Source of the DNA: DATBGO01 sp963840095
GTDB lineage: Bacteria > Actinomycetota > Actinomycetes > Streptosporangiales > Streptosporangiaceae
Reading direction: 5' to 3'
NCBI GenBank assembly: GCA_963840095.1
Contig: CAWIXN010000012.1
Coordinates: forward strand, 1-64,000
DNA length: 64,000 nucleotides
The position numbers and the translations under genes are program-made. Below are positions 49,715-58,453 of the stretch, piece after piece (position 1 is the first letter of the stretch; each line of letters begins with the position of its first letter). Under the pieces are notes generated by a model. It did not search any database, was not told the origin of the DNA, and was given only the letters and a program-made list of their open reading frames with translations.

Positions 49715-52252
49715 ATGGCAACCATCCCGGAGAAGCCGTCTATCGAGGGCCTCGAGCCCAAGTGGGACGCTTTCTGGCAGGCGGAGCGCACCTACAGCTT
49801 CGACCGGGCCAAGTCCCGCGCTGAGATCTACTCGATCGACACGCCGCCGCCAACGATCAGCGGACATCTGCATCTTGGCTCGGCATTCGGCTATATCCAG
49901 GTAGACGCGATCGCCCGGTTCCAGCGGATGCGCGGGCGGGCGGTCTTCTATCCGATGGGCTGGGACGACAACGGGCTGCCGACCGAGCGCCGGGTGCAGA
50001 CCCATTACGGCGTGCGCTGCGATCCGTCCCTGCCCTACGAGCCTGGCCTGAAGCCGGCCGGCGACGGCAAGACCGAGCGCCCGGTCTCCCGGCCCAATTT
50101 CGTCGAGCTGTGCCACCGCCTGACCGCCGAGTTCGAGGAGTCCTTCGAGCAGCAGTGGCGCAGGCTGGGCCTGTCGGTCGACTGGTCACTGACCTACTCG
50201 ACCATCGACGAACGGTCGCGCCGGGTGGCCCAGCGCGCGTTCCTGCGCAACCTCAGCCGCGGCGAGGCCTACGCCAGCGAGGCCCCCAGCATGTGGGACG
50301 TGGACTTCCAGACCGCCGTGGCCCAGGCCGAGATCGAAGAGCGTGAGGTGCCCGGCGCCTACTACCGGCTGGCCTTCCCCCGGGCGGACGGGGGCGAGGC
50401 GGTCGAGATCGAGACCACCCGCCCGGAACTGCTGCCCTCCTGCGTGGCGCTGGTCGCGCACCCAGACGACAGCCGTTACCACGCCCTGGTCGGCACCGAG
50501 GTGGTGACCCCGCTGTTCGGCATGCGCGTGCCGGTCGTCCAGCACCGGCTGGCCGACCCCGGCAAGGGCACCGGGATCGCGATGATCTGCACCTTCGGCG
50601 ACACCGCCGACGTGCAGTGGTGGCGCGAGCTCGGCCTGCCGCTGCGCTCGGTGATCCGGCGTGACGGGCGCTTCGACGCCGCGACGCCGGACTGGCTGAC
50701 CGGGCCGGCCGCTGACGCCTACGCCGAGCTGGCCGGCAAGACGTCGGTGTCGGCCCGGCGCCGGCTGGCGGAGCTGCTGCGGGAGGCAGGCTTTCTGATC
50801 GGCGAGCCGCGGCAGATTACCCATCAGGTGAAATTCTACGAGAGAGGCGACCGCCAGCTGGAGATCGTGACCAGCCGCCAGTGGTATATCAGGAACGGCG
50901 CGCACGATCCCGAGCTGCGGAATGCGCTGCTCAACGCCGGCCGGAAGCTGCAATGGCATCCCGACTTCATGCGCGTCAGGTACGAGAACTGGGTGGAAGG
51001 CCTTAACAGCGACTGGCTGATTAGCCGACAGCGATATTTCGGCGTGCCGTTTCCGGTCTGGTTCCGGGTCGCTCAGTCCGGTGAGACACTCTGGGACGAG
51101 CCGATCCTGCCCGATGAGTCGGCGCTGCCGATCGACCCGCAGACCGACGCGCCGCCCGGGTACGACCAGGCTCAGCGGGGCAGGCCCGGAGGCTTCGTCG
51201 GTGATCCAGACGTCATGGATACCTGGGCCACGTCCTCGCTGACGCCCGATATCGTCGGCCGCTACCTGGACGACGCGGATCTGTTCGCGCGGGTCTATCC
51301 GATGGATCTGCGGCCGCAGGGCCCTGAGATCATCCGGACCTGGCTGTTCTCGACCCTGCTGCGGGCGCACCTGGAGCACGGCGTGCTGCCCTGGGCCGAC
51401 ACGACCATCAATGGCTGGATCCTGGACCCGGACCGGAAGAAGATGTCGAAGTCCAAGGGCAACGTGCTCACGCCCATGCCGCTGGCCGAGCAGTTCGGTG
51501 CGGACGGGCTGCGCTACTGGGCGTGCAAGGCGGCACCAGGGACCGACACGGCGGTCGATCAGGCTCAGATGAAGGTGGGCCGCCGGCTGGCCGTCAAGGT
51601 GCTCAACGCCTCCAAGTTCGTGCTCGGGGTGTGCTCGGGCGATGTGCCCGCCGGGGAGATCACGCAGGCCCTGGACCAGGCGATGCTGGCGCAGCTCACG
51701 GCCGTCGTCGACGAGGCGACCGACTCGTTCGCCGGGTACGGCTACCACCGGGCCCTGGAGCGGACGGAGGACTTCTTCTGGCGGTTCTGCGACGACTATC
51801 TCGAGCTGGTCAAGACCCGCGCCTATGCGGGCGGACCGGCCGGCCGGTCCGCCCAGGCCGCGCTGTCGCTCGCGCTTTCGGTCATGCTGCGGCTGTTCGC
51901 GCCGTTCCTGCCGTTCGTCACGGAAGAAGCGTGGTCCTGGTGGCAGGAGGGATCGGTGCACCGAGCGGCCTGGCCGCGGGTCAGCGAGATCGCCGATGTC
52001 GCGAACGGGGCCGACCCGGCCGTGCTCACCGCCGTGGCCACGGCGCTTGCCGACGTCCGCCGGGCCAAGTCGGAGCGCAAGCGCTCGCAGCGCAGCGAGG
52101 TGGCCTCGCTGGTCATCGAGGACTCCGCTGACCAGCTAGCGGCCCTCAACAAGGCGCAAAACGACCTGCGGGACGCTGGTCACGTGCAGCGGCTGGAGTT
52201 CCGTGAGGGGCGGGCGCGTGCGGTGACGGTCGAGCTGGCCGAGCTCGACTGA
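49715..52252 (+). CDS. valS: Valyl-tRNA synthetase
   Basis: An 845-residue class I aminoacyl-tRNA synthetase charging tRNA-Val. The HIGH-type motif is PPPTISGHLHLGSAFG, and WDDNGLPTERRVQ is the ValS-specific block. The editing domain carries TTRPELLPSCVALVAHPDD, and KKMSKSKGNVLTP is the KMSKS loop. The anticodon-binding domain ends the protein. It is of the shorter actinobacterial type, lacking the long C-terminal coiled coil of ValS from Gram-negatives. There is no T-box upstream. It is essential if it is the only copy; some actinomycetes have two. Confidence 0.95.
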   Translation: MATIPEKPSIEGLEPKWDAFWQAERTYSFDRAKSRAEIYSIDTPPPTISGHLHLGSAFGYIQVDAIARFQRMRGRAVFYPMGWDDNGLPTERRVQTHYGVRCDPSLPYEPGLKPAGDGKTERPVSRPNFVELCHRLTAEFEESFEQQWRRLGLSVDWSLTYSTIDERSRRVAQRAFLRNLSRGEAYASEAPSMWDVDFQTAVAQAEIEEREVPGAYYRLAFPRADGGEAVEIETTRPELLPSCVALVAHPDDSRYHALVGTEVVTPLFGMRVPVVQHRLADPGKGTGIAMICTFGDTADVQWWRELGLPLRSVIRRDGRFDAATPDWLTGPAADAYAELAGKTSVSARRRLAELLREAGFLIGEPRQITHQVKFYERGDRQLEIVTSRQWYIRNGAHDPELRNALLNAGRKLQWHPDFMRVRYENWVEGLNSDWLISRQRYFGVPFPVWFRVAQSGETLWDEPILPDESALPIDPQTDAPPGYDQAQRGRPGGFVGDPDVMDTWATSSLTPDIVGRYLDDADLFARVYPMDLRPQGPEIIRTWLFSTLLRAHLEHGVLPWADTTINGWILDPDRKKMSKSKGNVLTPMPLAEQFGADGLRYWACKAAPGTDTAVDQAQMKVGRRLAVKVLNASKFVLGVCSGDVPAGEITQALDQAMLAQLTAVVDEATDSFAGYGYHRALERTEDFFWRFCDDYLELVKTRAYAGGPAGRSAQAALSLALSVMLRLFAPFLPFVTEEAWSWWQEGSVHRAAWPRVSEIADVANGADPAVLTAVATALADVRRAKSERKRSQRSEVASLVIEDSADQLAALNKAQNDLRDAGHVQRLEFREGRARAVTVELAELD

Positions 52253-52267
52253 CGGCGGGCCCGATCA

Positions 52268-52322
52268 CCGGGCATCACAGCCCGGCCGCCGGGCATCACA
52301 GCCAGATCACCGGGCATCACAG
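52268..52322. repeat. 21-bp minisatellite overlapping the TetR stop codon
   Basis: CCGGGCATCACAG occurs at 52268, 52289 and 52310, a 21-bp period with variable fill between the copies. The third copy contains the TetR stop codon (52317-52319). Confidence 0.75.
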
Positions 52323-52919
52323 CGCGAGCCCGGCCTCCAGGTAACCGAGCGCGCTGTCCATCTGGTCGGCGAGGTCGGCGTCCGGCTGGTCGACCGCGTC
52401 AAACATGACCGTCATCATCGCGCCGACCACCGCCCCGGACAGGGCACGGACCGCCGGATCGCCCTCCGCGCGGCCGGTTCGCTGCGCCACCACCTCGGCG
52501 AGCATGCGGATCCCGTCAGCGAACTGGCTCAGCATCGATGCGCGCAGCTCGGGCACGGACATGACCAGGGCTACCCGATCGTGCTGATCGGCCTGCTCGG
52601 CCGCGGTCAGCCCGGTCATCACCGAGCGGATCGCGGCCCGCAGGGCCGGGATGGTGGCGAGCTCCGGCGGCTGGGCCCGGAGCGCCGCGGCCAGCAGCGG
52701 GTCGTACTCGTCGGTCAGCACCAGGTCGGCCTTGGCCGGGAAGTACCGGTAGAACGTGCTTTCCGATACCTCGGCCGCCTCGATGATCTGCTCGACGGTG
52801 GTGGCGTCGTAGCCCTGCTCGCGGAACAGGCGAAGCGCGTGCGCCTGGATGGCGCCGCGCGTCTTCGCCTTCTTCCGCTCGCGCAACCCGGTGAACTGGG
52901 TGTCAGGTGATGGAGACAG
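52317..52919 (-). CDS. TetR-family repressor with probable CTG start
   Basis: A protein of about 200 residues with a TetR helix-turn-helix (LRERKKAKTRGAIQAHALRL, then TTVEQIIEAAEVSESTFYRY FP) and an effector domain ending ADQMDSALGYLEAGLAL. No ATG or GTG is in frame near the domain. AGGAGG (52926-52931) lies 6 nt before an in-frame CTG at 52919, which gives LSPSPDTQFTGLRERKK; a TTG at 52886 is the alternative. The start overlaps the end of the MFS gene by 17 bp, so the repressor is cotranscribed with and probably controls the exporter. Confidence 0.85.
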   Translation of the reverse strand: MSPSPDTQFTGLRERKKAKTRGAIQAHALRLFREQGYDATTVEQIIEAAEVSESTFYRYFPAKADLVLTDEYDPLLAAALRAQPPELATIPALRAAIRSVMTGLTAAEQADQHDRVALVMSVPELRASMLSQFADGIRMLAEVVAQRTGRAEGDPAVRALSGAVVGAMMTVMFDAVDQPDADLADQMDSALGYLEAGLAL

Positions 52920-54441
52920 TGTCGGCCTCCTGAGCGGGAACGGGCGGCTTCCTGGCCGTATGGCTGGGCAGGAAGACTGCGGCCAGGATAAGCCCGACCA
53001 CGGCGATACTGGCCGACACGACCAGCGAGAGATCCATGCCGTGCACGAACGAGGTGCGCACAGAGCCCAGCAGCGCCGCCGACCCGGTCTTGGCGGCCAC
53101 CGCCACGCCGCCGAAGATGCCCGACCTGACCACGCTCGCGGCCGGGGCGGAAAGACCGGACAGATGGACGCTCGACCGGTAGGCGCCCAGGAGCACGCTG
53201 CCGAGGATCGCGGCGCCGAACGGGCCACCCGTCTTGTTCACGGCCTGCAGCACGGCCGAGCCCACGCCGCTTTGCTCCTGCGACAGCTCGGCCAGCGCCG
53301 CCGACGCGCTCGTGGCCAGGGCCAGGCCCATCCCGGCGCCGACGATGGCCATCCAGGCCGCGACGAATCCGGTCCCCGAGCTCACGCTGGTCGCGGCGCC
53401 CAGTAGCAGGCCCACGGCGAGGACAGCGAACCCGGCCACGACCGTTAGTTTCGCGCCGATCAGCGCAGCCACCCGGTCGGCCGGCACGGCGCCCACGATC
53501 AGGCCGCCGATCAGCGGTAGCAGCCGCAGGCCCGAGCCCATCGCGCTGGTGCCGAGCACGCCCTGGAAGTACTGCGGCATCGTGAACAGCACCCCGATCA
53601 TGGCCAGGACGGCGACGGCCACCAGGATGACGCCCCAGGTGTAGGAGGGCGAGGAGAACAGCTTGAGGTCCAGCAGCGGCTCGCCGCCCCGGCGGCTGAG
53701 CCAGCGCTCGAACTGGAAGAACCCGGCCAGTACGGCGACGCCGACGACGATCGGGACCACCGCGCCGGCGCTCCCCCAGCCGTACTCGCCCGCCTGGATG
53801 AAGCCGTAGGTCAGGCTGACCAGGCCAGCGGCCGACGCGGCAATGCCGATCGTGTCCACGCCGGGCCGGCGCGACGCCCTGGACTCAGGGACCAGCAGCG
53901 CGGTCGCGGCCAGCCCGACCAGTGCGACCGGGACGTTGATCAGGAAGACCCAGCCCCACCACAGGTGCGTCAGCATCCAGCCGCCCAGGATCGGCCCCAC
54001 CGGCAGGGCGAGGAAGTTGACACCGGACCAGACGCCGACCGCCCTGGGCCGCTCTTCCTCGGTGAACAGCACCGTCATCGCGGACAGGACCATGACGATG
54101 ACTCCGGCCCCGGCCACCCCGAGCACCACCCGGGCCCCGATGAACTCGGCCGGGGTGGTCGAGTAGGCGGTCAGCGCGGATCCGGCCCCGAACAGCGCCA
54201 GCGATGCCATCAGCACCTTCTTGCGCCCGTACCGGTCGCCCAGTAGCCCGGCCGGAAGCATGGCCGCCGCCAGCACGAGCAGGTAGCCGGACTGGAACCA
54301 CTGCAGGTCGGACTCCGAGGCACGAAGCGCGCTGGCGAGCGTGGGCAGCGCCACGCTCAGCACCGTCCCGTCCAGGCCCACGGCCAGGATCGCCAGGCTG
54401 AGGCCCCCGAGCGCCCACCACTTGCGGTTGCCCTGATCCAT
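52903..54441 (-). CDS. DHA2-type MFS multidrug transporter
   Basis: A 512-residue, 14-TM exporter: ILAVGLDGTVLSVALPTLAS, GLLGDRYGRKKV and FLALPVGPILGGWML. GGAGGAAG lies 6 nt before the ATG. Its 3' end overlaps the TetR gene. The A/T-rich upstream region has a CTCTT-n4-AAGAG inverted repeat. The third DHA2-type exporter in the window and, with the one at 40299, a TetR-linked one; the substrate is unknown. Confidence 0.92.
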   Translation of the reverse strand: MDQGNRKWWALGGLSLAILAVGLDGTVLSVALPTLASALRASESDLQWFQSGYLLVLAAAMLPAGLLGDRYGRKKVLMASLALFGAGSALTAYSTTPAEFIGARVVLGVAGAGVIVMVLSAMTVLFTEEERPRAVGVWSGVNFLALPVGPILGGWMLTHLWWGWVFLINVPVALVGLAATALLVPESRASRRPGVDTIGIAASAAGLVSLTYGFIQAGEYGWGSAGAVVPIVVGVAVLAGFFQFERWLSRRGGEPLLDLKLFSSPSYTWGVILVAVAVLAMIGVLFTMPQYFQGVLGTSAMGSGLRLLPLIGGLIVGAVPADRVAALIGAKLTVVAGFAVLAVGLLLGAATSVSSGTGFVAAWMAIVGAGMGLALATSASAALAELSQEQSGVGSAVLQAVNKTGGPFGAAILGSVLLGAYRSSVHLSGLSAPAASVVRSGIFGGVAVAAKTGSAALLGSVRTSFVHGMDLSLVVSASIAVVGLILAAVFLPSHTARKPPVPAQEADTVSIT

Positions 54442-54466
54442 GGTGGCTTCCTCCGTTCAAGATTCT

Positions 54467-54480
54467 CTCTTTTTTAAGAG
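54467..54480 (-). promoter_or_regulatory. A/T-rich inverted repeat upstream of the MFS-TetR operon
   Basis: CTCTT (54467-54471) and AAGAG (54476-54480) form an inverted repeat around four T in a strikingly A/T-rich patch (about 54455-54520), 26 bp before the MFS start. It is a candidate TetR operator or promoter. Confidence 0.5.
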
Positions 54481-54684
54481 TCTATCTCATATAGAAGGTA
54501 CTGCCACAAGAGTTTTTCGCTAGGGCCATTGGTCCTTGCTGGTGTTATCGCCCTGACCAGGGCTCCTGGCGGCCCGGCCCGGATATGGATCCCGGCGGCA
54601 CCACCCCGACTAGGGTGCTGCCTGAGTGTGTGGCGTGCGCAGGAGGAACGCGGCGCGCGGCGAGCACCTGCGGAAGAGGGCGTG

Positions 54685-55845
54685 ATGAGGATCCTGCACA
54701 CCAGCGACTGGCACGTCGGCAAGGTACTCAAGGGCCGGGACCGGCATGACGAGCACGCCGCGGTGCTGGCCAGCATCGTGAGGGGGGCCCGTGATACCGG
54801 TGCTGACGTGGTGCTGATCGCCGGCGACCTCTATGAGACGACCGCGCCCAGCCCAAGGGCCCAGGGCCTGGTTATGCGCACCCTGCTGGCCCTGGCGCAG
54901 GACGGCCGCCTAGTCGTCGCGATCGGCGGGAACCATGACAACCAGGGACTGCTCGATGCCGTGTACCGTCCGGTCCTCGGCCAACTCGGGCTGCACGTGC
55001 TCGGCACACCGAAGCGGCCCGATGCGGGCGGCACCCTCGCGCTGCGCACCCGCGGCGGCGAGGCGCTCACCGTGGCCGCGGTGCCGTTCCTTTCCCATCG
55101 TTACGCGGTCCGGGCCGCCGAGGTGCTGCTGCACGAGAATTCCGAGCACACCCTGGACTACGCCCGCCGGATCACCGAGATCGTGCGGCTGCTCACCGCG
55201 GGGTTCACGCCGGATGTCGTCAACGTGGTCATGGCGCACGTGACGCTGCTCGGCGGGCGGCGCGGCGGCGGCGAGCGGGACGTGCAGACCACCCTGGACT
55301 ATGAGCTTCCGGCCAGCATGTTCCCGGCCAGCGCGCACTACGCCGCGCTCGGGCACCTGCACCGCCAGCAGGAAATCCCCGGGCCGTGCCCGGCCTTCTA
55401 CTCGGGCTCGCCGCTGGCGGTCGACTTCGGCGAAGAGGCCAACGAGCCGGTCGCCTTGCTCGTGACCGCCCAGCCGGGCATCCGCGCCGACGTGCAGCCG
55501 GTCCCGATCACCGGCGGCCGGCCGCTCCGGACGCTGCGCGGCACACTGGATGAGGTCATCGCCCAGGGCGAGCGGGCAGGCGACGCCTACCTGCGGGTGA
55601 TCCTGGCCGAGCCGGGCCGGGCCGGTCTCGGTGATCTGGTCAGGGACAAGCTGCCGAACACCCTGGAAGTCCAGCTCGACGACGCGCACCGGCCACGGCC
55701 GGGCGGTCACGGCGGGACGCGGCCGAGCCGGGCCGGGCGCACGCCGCTGCAGCTGTTCGACGACTACCTGGCCGAGCAGGACGTCGACGACCAGCGGATC
55801 CGCACCATGTTCGCCGAGCTACTCGACGAGATCACCAGCGGATAG
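54685..55845 (+). CDS. sbcD: Exonuclease SbcCD subunit D (Mre11-like)
   Basis: A 386-residue calcineurin-like phosphoesterase. Metal motifs are HTSDWHVGKVLKG, AGDLYETTAPS, GGNHDNQG, VMAHVTLLGG and LGHLHRQQ. With SbcC it forms the nuclease that opens hairpins and processes blocked DNA ends. The ATG at 54685 begins MRILHTSDWH; GGAAGAGGG precedes it. Unusually, SbcC is not next but 7 kb downstream at 63151. The 3' end runs into a 24-bp minisatellite that covers the stop codon. Confidence 0.94.
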   Translation: MRILHTSDWHVGKVLKGRDRHDEHAAVLASIVRGARDTGADVVLIAGDLYETTAPSPRAQGLVMRTLLALAQDGRLVVAIGGNHDNQGLLDAVYRPVLGQLGLHVLGTPKRPDAGGTLALRTRGGEALTVAAVPFLSHRYAVRAAEVLLHENSEHTLDYARRITEIVRLLTAGFTPDVVNVVMAHVTLLGGRRGGGERDVQTTLDYELPASMFPASAHYAALGHLHRQQEIPGPCPAFYSGSPLAVDFGEEANEPVALLVTAQPGIRADVQPVPITGGRPLRTLRGTLDEVIAQGERAGDAYLRVILAEPGRAGLGDLVRDKLPNTLEVQLDDAHRPRPGGHGGTRPSRAGRTPLQLFDDYLAEQDVDDQRIRTMFAELLDEITSG

Positions 55846-55924
55846 CAGCTCGGCCTGACCAGCGGATAGCAGCTCGGCCTGACCAGCGGATAGCAGCTCG
55901 GCCTGACCAGCGGATAGCAGCTCG
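55835..55924. repeat. 24-bp minisatellite covering the sbcD stop codon
   Basis: The unit starting CCAGCGGATAGCAGCTCGG is repeated at 55835, 55859, 55883 and 55907 in exact 24-bp register; the last copy is incomplete. The TAG stop of sbcD (55843-55845) lies in the first unit, so each later unit carries a copy of the same stop. Confidence 0.9.
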
Positions 55925-56279
55925 ACAAGATCATCGGGGGCATGGGACCGAGTGATTCACCTGAGCGCTGGGCCGCGGGTCACCGCATCGGATATGGGCT
56001 GCCGAACGGGAACAGGCTGGCTGTGGCGCCTTCCGGTTATCCCGGCCGGTTATCCCGGCCGGGGTAGGCGGCGATGAACATCGTCGCCTCGGTCGCGTCG
56101 CGTGGCCACCCTTATGCGCGGCGCCGCGTGCTCGGATACGGCTCTCCACAGGCTGATGACGGTTATCCACAAGCTGATCGGCGCTCGAGGGAATTGTCAG
56201 CGGAAATCGATAACATTATCGAAGAATTGACCCCGCCAGCTGACTAGAAGCTCCGCCCGTGACCTGGAGGACGACCCGG
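55846..56279. other. Intergenic region with repeats and DnaA-box-like sites
   Basis: Contains the rest of the 24-bp minisatellite, a duplicated ggttatcccggcc near 56034-56062, and two DnaA-box-like words (TCTCCACAG near 56143 and TTATCCACA at 56163) embedded in a 21-bp imperfect repeat ending AGCTGAT/GGCTGAT. No gene was found. The last 80 bases are A/T-rich (ataacattatcgaagaattg) and likely contain the promoter of the HNH gene. Confidence 0.5.
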
Positions 56280-57422
56280 ATGACCGCCAGCCCCGCACCC
56301 GGCCCGGACGACGAGCCGCGCCGCGACGCGCCGGAGGCGATCGCGGCGGGCTTTACGCACCGCGGCGCCGGCCAGCACGGCGCCGGGTTCGCCGCCGGCG
56401 GGGCCGCTGACGTGATGGCGCCCGGGCCGGAGCTGGCCGGGCTGGCCGCGGCCGCGCGGGCCGCGGGGCTGGGCCGGCTGGAGGATGATGAGCTGGCCGG
56501 GCTGGTGTGCGGGTGGCGGCGGATCGCCTCCTGGGCGGCGGCCGGGGAAGCGGCCGCGGTCACCGAGGTCGCCCGCCGCCGGGCCGCGGCCGGGCCGCGC
56601 GCGGCCGGGCACATCGATGATGAGATCGCCGCGCTGCTGACGCTGACCGGGCAGGCGGCCGGGCGGCTGACCGGTGTCGCGTCCGGGCTGGCCCGGCTGC
56701 CGGCGGCGTTCGCGGCGCTGGAGGCCGGGCGGATCGACTGGCCGCGGGCCGCGGTGATCGCCGAGGAGACGAGCTGCCTGTCCGGCGCGGACGCCGCCGC
56801 GGTGGAGGAGCGGGTGATGCCGGCCGCGCCGGGGCAGACGACCGGGCAGCTGCGCGCGGCGGTCCGGCGGGCGATGCTGGCCATCGACGCCGAGGCCGCC
56901 ATTAAGCGGCGGAAGAAAGCGGAGAAAGACGCCCGGGTGGAATGCTGGGCCGAGCACGCCGGGACCAGCGCGCTGGCCGGGCGGGATCTCCCGCCCGCCC
57001 ACGTGATCGCCGCCGACCAGCGGATCAGCGCGCTGGCCCGGTGGCTGAAGGCCCGCGGCGCCGGGGGCAGCCTGGACCAGCTGCGGGCGAGGGTGTTCCT
57101 CGCGCTGCTCACCGGCCAGCCCCCCGGCACCCTGCTCCCCGTCCCCCCGCCCCGCCCCGCCGCGTCCGGCACCGGGCCGGGCGGCGCAGCCCGGCCCGCC
57201 GGCCCGGCCAGCCCCCGGCCGGCCCGGCCAGCCCCCCGCCGGCCCCGGCCAGCCGCCGGCCGGCGGGACCACCGGCGGGACCACCGGCGGGACCACCGGC
57301 TGGCCGCCGGGGCTGAGCGGCTCGGTGAACCTGACCGTTCCCCTGACCACCTGGCTCGGCCTGGCCAGCGAGCCCGGCGAGGCCGCCGGGCTCGGCCCGC
57401 TCGACGCCGGGATCTGCCGTGA
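56280..57422 (+). CDS. DUF222/HNH family protein, N-terminal part
   Basis: The N-terminal DUF222 domain of a 13E12-repeat-type HNH protein: LEDDELAGLVCGWRRIASWA, then AGRLTGVASGLARLPAAFAA, RIDWPRAAVIAEETSCL and ALARWLKARGAGGSLDQLRA. The ATG at 56280 follows GGAGGACGACCC. Within the Pro/Gly-rich linker (about 57110-57240) the frame goes wrong: the remaining codons read as Arg-rich noise, and the C-terminal domain continues one frame over. These genes are often multicopy in actinomycetes; their function is not settled, with a mobile or nuclease role suspected. Confidence 0.75.
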   Translation: MTASPAPGPDDEPRRDAPEAIAAGFTHRGAGQHGAGFAAGGAADVMAPGPELAGLAAAARAAGLGRLEDDELAGLVCGWRRIASWAAAGEAAAVTEVARRRAAAGPRAAGHIDDEIAALLTLTGQAAGRLTGVASGLARLPAAFAALEAGRIDWPRAAVIAEETSCLSGADAAAVEERVMPAAPGQTTGQLRAAVRRAMLAIDAEAAIKRRKKAEKDARVECWAEHAGTSALAGRDLPPAHVIAADQRISALARWLKARGAGGSLDQLRARVFLALLTGQPPGTLLPVPPPRPAASGTGPGGAARPAGPASPRPARPAPRRPRPAAGRRDHRRDHRRDHRLAAGAERLGEPDRSPDHLARPGQRARRGRRARPARRRDLP

Positions 57423-58188
57423 CCTGGCCACCGCGCTCGCCGCCACCAAGGAATCCCGCTGGTGCCTCACCCTGACCGGCCCCGACGGGCGGGCGGTCGC
57501 CCACGGCTGCGCCCCGGCCGGCCCGCCACCCCCCGGCACCGGACCGCCACCCCGGACCCCGCCAGCCGGACCGGCCGGCACCCGGCCAGCGGGACCGCCC
57601 GGAGCACAACCGCCCGGAGCCGCCCCGCCCGGGACCGGACCGCCCAGGGCCGGACCAGCCGGAACCGGACCGCCCAGAAGCGATTACGCCGGAGCCGGAT
57701 CACCCGGAACCGGGCCGCCCAGAAATAGCCACGCCAGAACCGGACCCCCCCGGGACAGGCCATCCGCCAGCAGGCCACCAGGAACAAAATCCCCCGCCAG
57801 CGCAGGCTCCTGGCTGGCCGGCGCCCGGTCCTGGCTGGCCGGCATCCCCCTGGCCACCCTGGAAACCGGGACCTGCACCCACCCCCGGCAGACCACCGCC
57901 TACCGGCCCGGCCCGGCCCTGCGGCACCTGATCACCATCCGCGACCGCACCTGCTACTACCCCACCTGCCGCCGCCCCGCCACCCACTGCGACCAGGACC
58001 ACACCATCCCCTACGACCAGGGCGGCCGCACCTGCGAATGCGACCTCGGACCCGGCTGCCGCCGCCACCACAAGGCCAAGCAAGCCCCCGGCTGGCACCT
58101 CGACCAGCCCGAACCAGGCCGCTTCATCCTCACCCTCCCCAACGGCCGCCAGATCACCACCACCCCCGGCCACTACCCCCTCCCATGA
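57325..58188 (+). CDS. DUF222/HNH family protein, C-terminal part with HNH nuclease
   Basis: Continuation in the +1 frame. The open frame reaches back through GGTTGGTTGGTTGWPPGLSG, so the start given is only the first in-frame GTG. NLTVPLTTWLGLASEPGEAA begins the conserved part, followed by a very Pro/Gly-rich insertion of repeated PGTGPP-type units (about 57520-57790). The HNH domain is RDRTCYYPTCRRPATHCDQD HTIPYDQGG, with CxxC and the HxxP core, then CDLGPGCRRHHKAKQAPGWH. The shift in the repetitive linker may be a sequencing slip. Confidence 0.75.
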   Translation: MNLTVPLTTWLGLASEPGEAAGLGPLDAGICRDLATALAATKESRWCLTLTGPDGRAVAHGCAPAGPPPPGTGPPPRTPPAGPAGTRPAGPPGAQPPGAAPPGTGPPRAGPAGTGPPRSDYAGAGSPGTGPPRNSHARTGPPRDRPSASRPPGTKSPASAGSWLAGARSWLAGIPLATLETGTCTHPRQTTAYRPGPALRHLITIRDRTCYYPTCRRPATHCDQDHTIPYDQGGRTCECDLGPGCRRHHKAKQAPGWHLDQPEPGRFILTLPNGRQITTTPGHYPLP

Positions 58189-58351
58189 CCCAAGGCCGCC
58201 AGACACCATCGCGAAAGACCCCGAGAGGACGACATCCACCCCTCTCGTGCCAGGCAACGCGACACATTTGAGCCGCTGGTAGAACCAATCGGTGAGCGGA
58301 AGCTCGGCACTGCCGAGCACGAACGGCCGAGCAGCAGATCAGCGAGCCTTT

Positions 58352-58446
58352 GGGCGCCACAGAGAACTTCGGGTGCCATAGAGAACTTCGGGTGCCATAG
58401 AGAACTTCGGGTGCCATAGAGAACCTTGGGGTGCCACAGAGAACTC
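58352..58446. repeat. 19-bp minisatellite upstream of the ligase stop
   Basis: Five contiguous copies of a 19-bp unit (GGGTGCCATAGAGAACTTC) at 58352, 58371, 58390, 58409 and 58428; the outer copies have one to three substitutions and the last an extra G. It ends 7 bp before the stop codon of the DNA ligase gene (58454-58456). Confidence 0.9.
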
Positions 58447-58453
58447 AGTGTGG

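Noticed and set aside
56143..56171. DnaA boxes suggesting an origin of replication
   Set aside because: Only two box-like words occur, with no dnaA/dnaN or box cluster; a similar lone box occurs near 7560.
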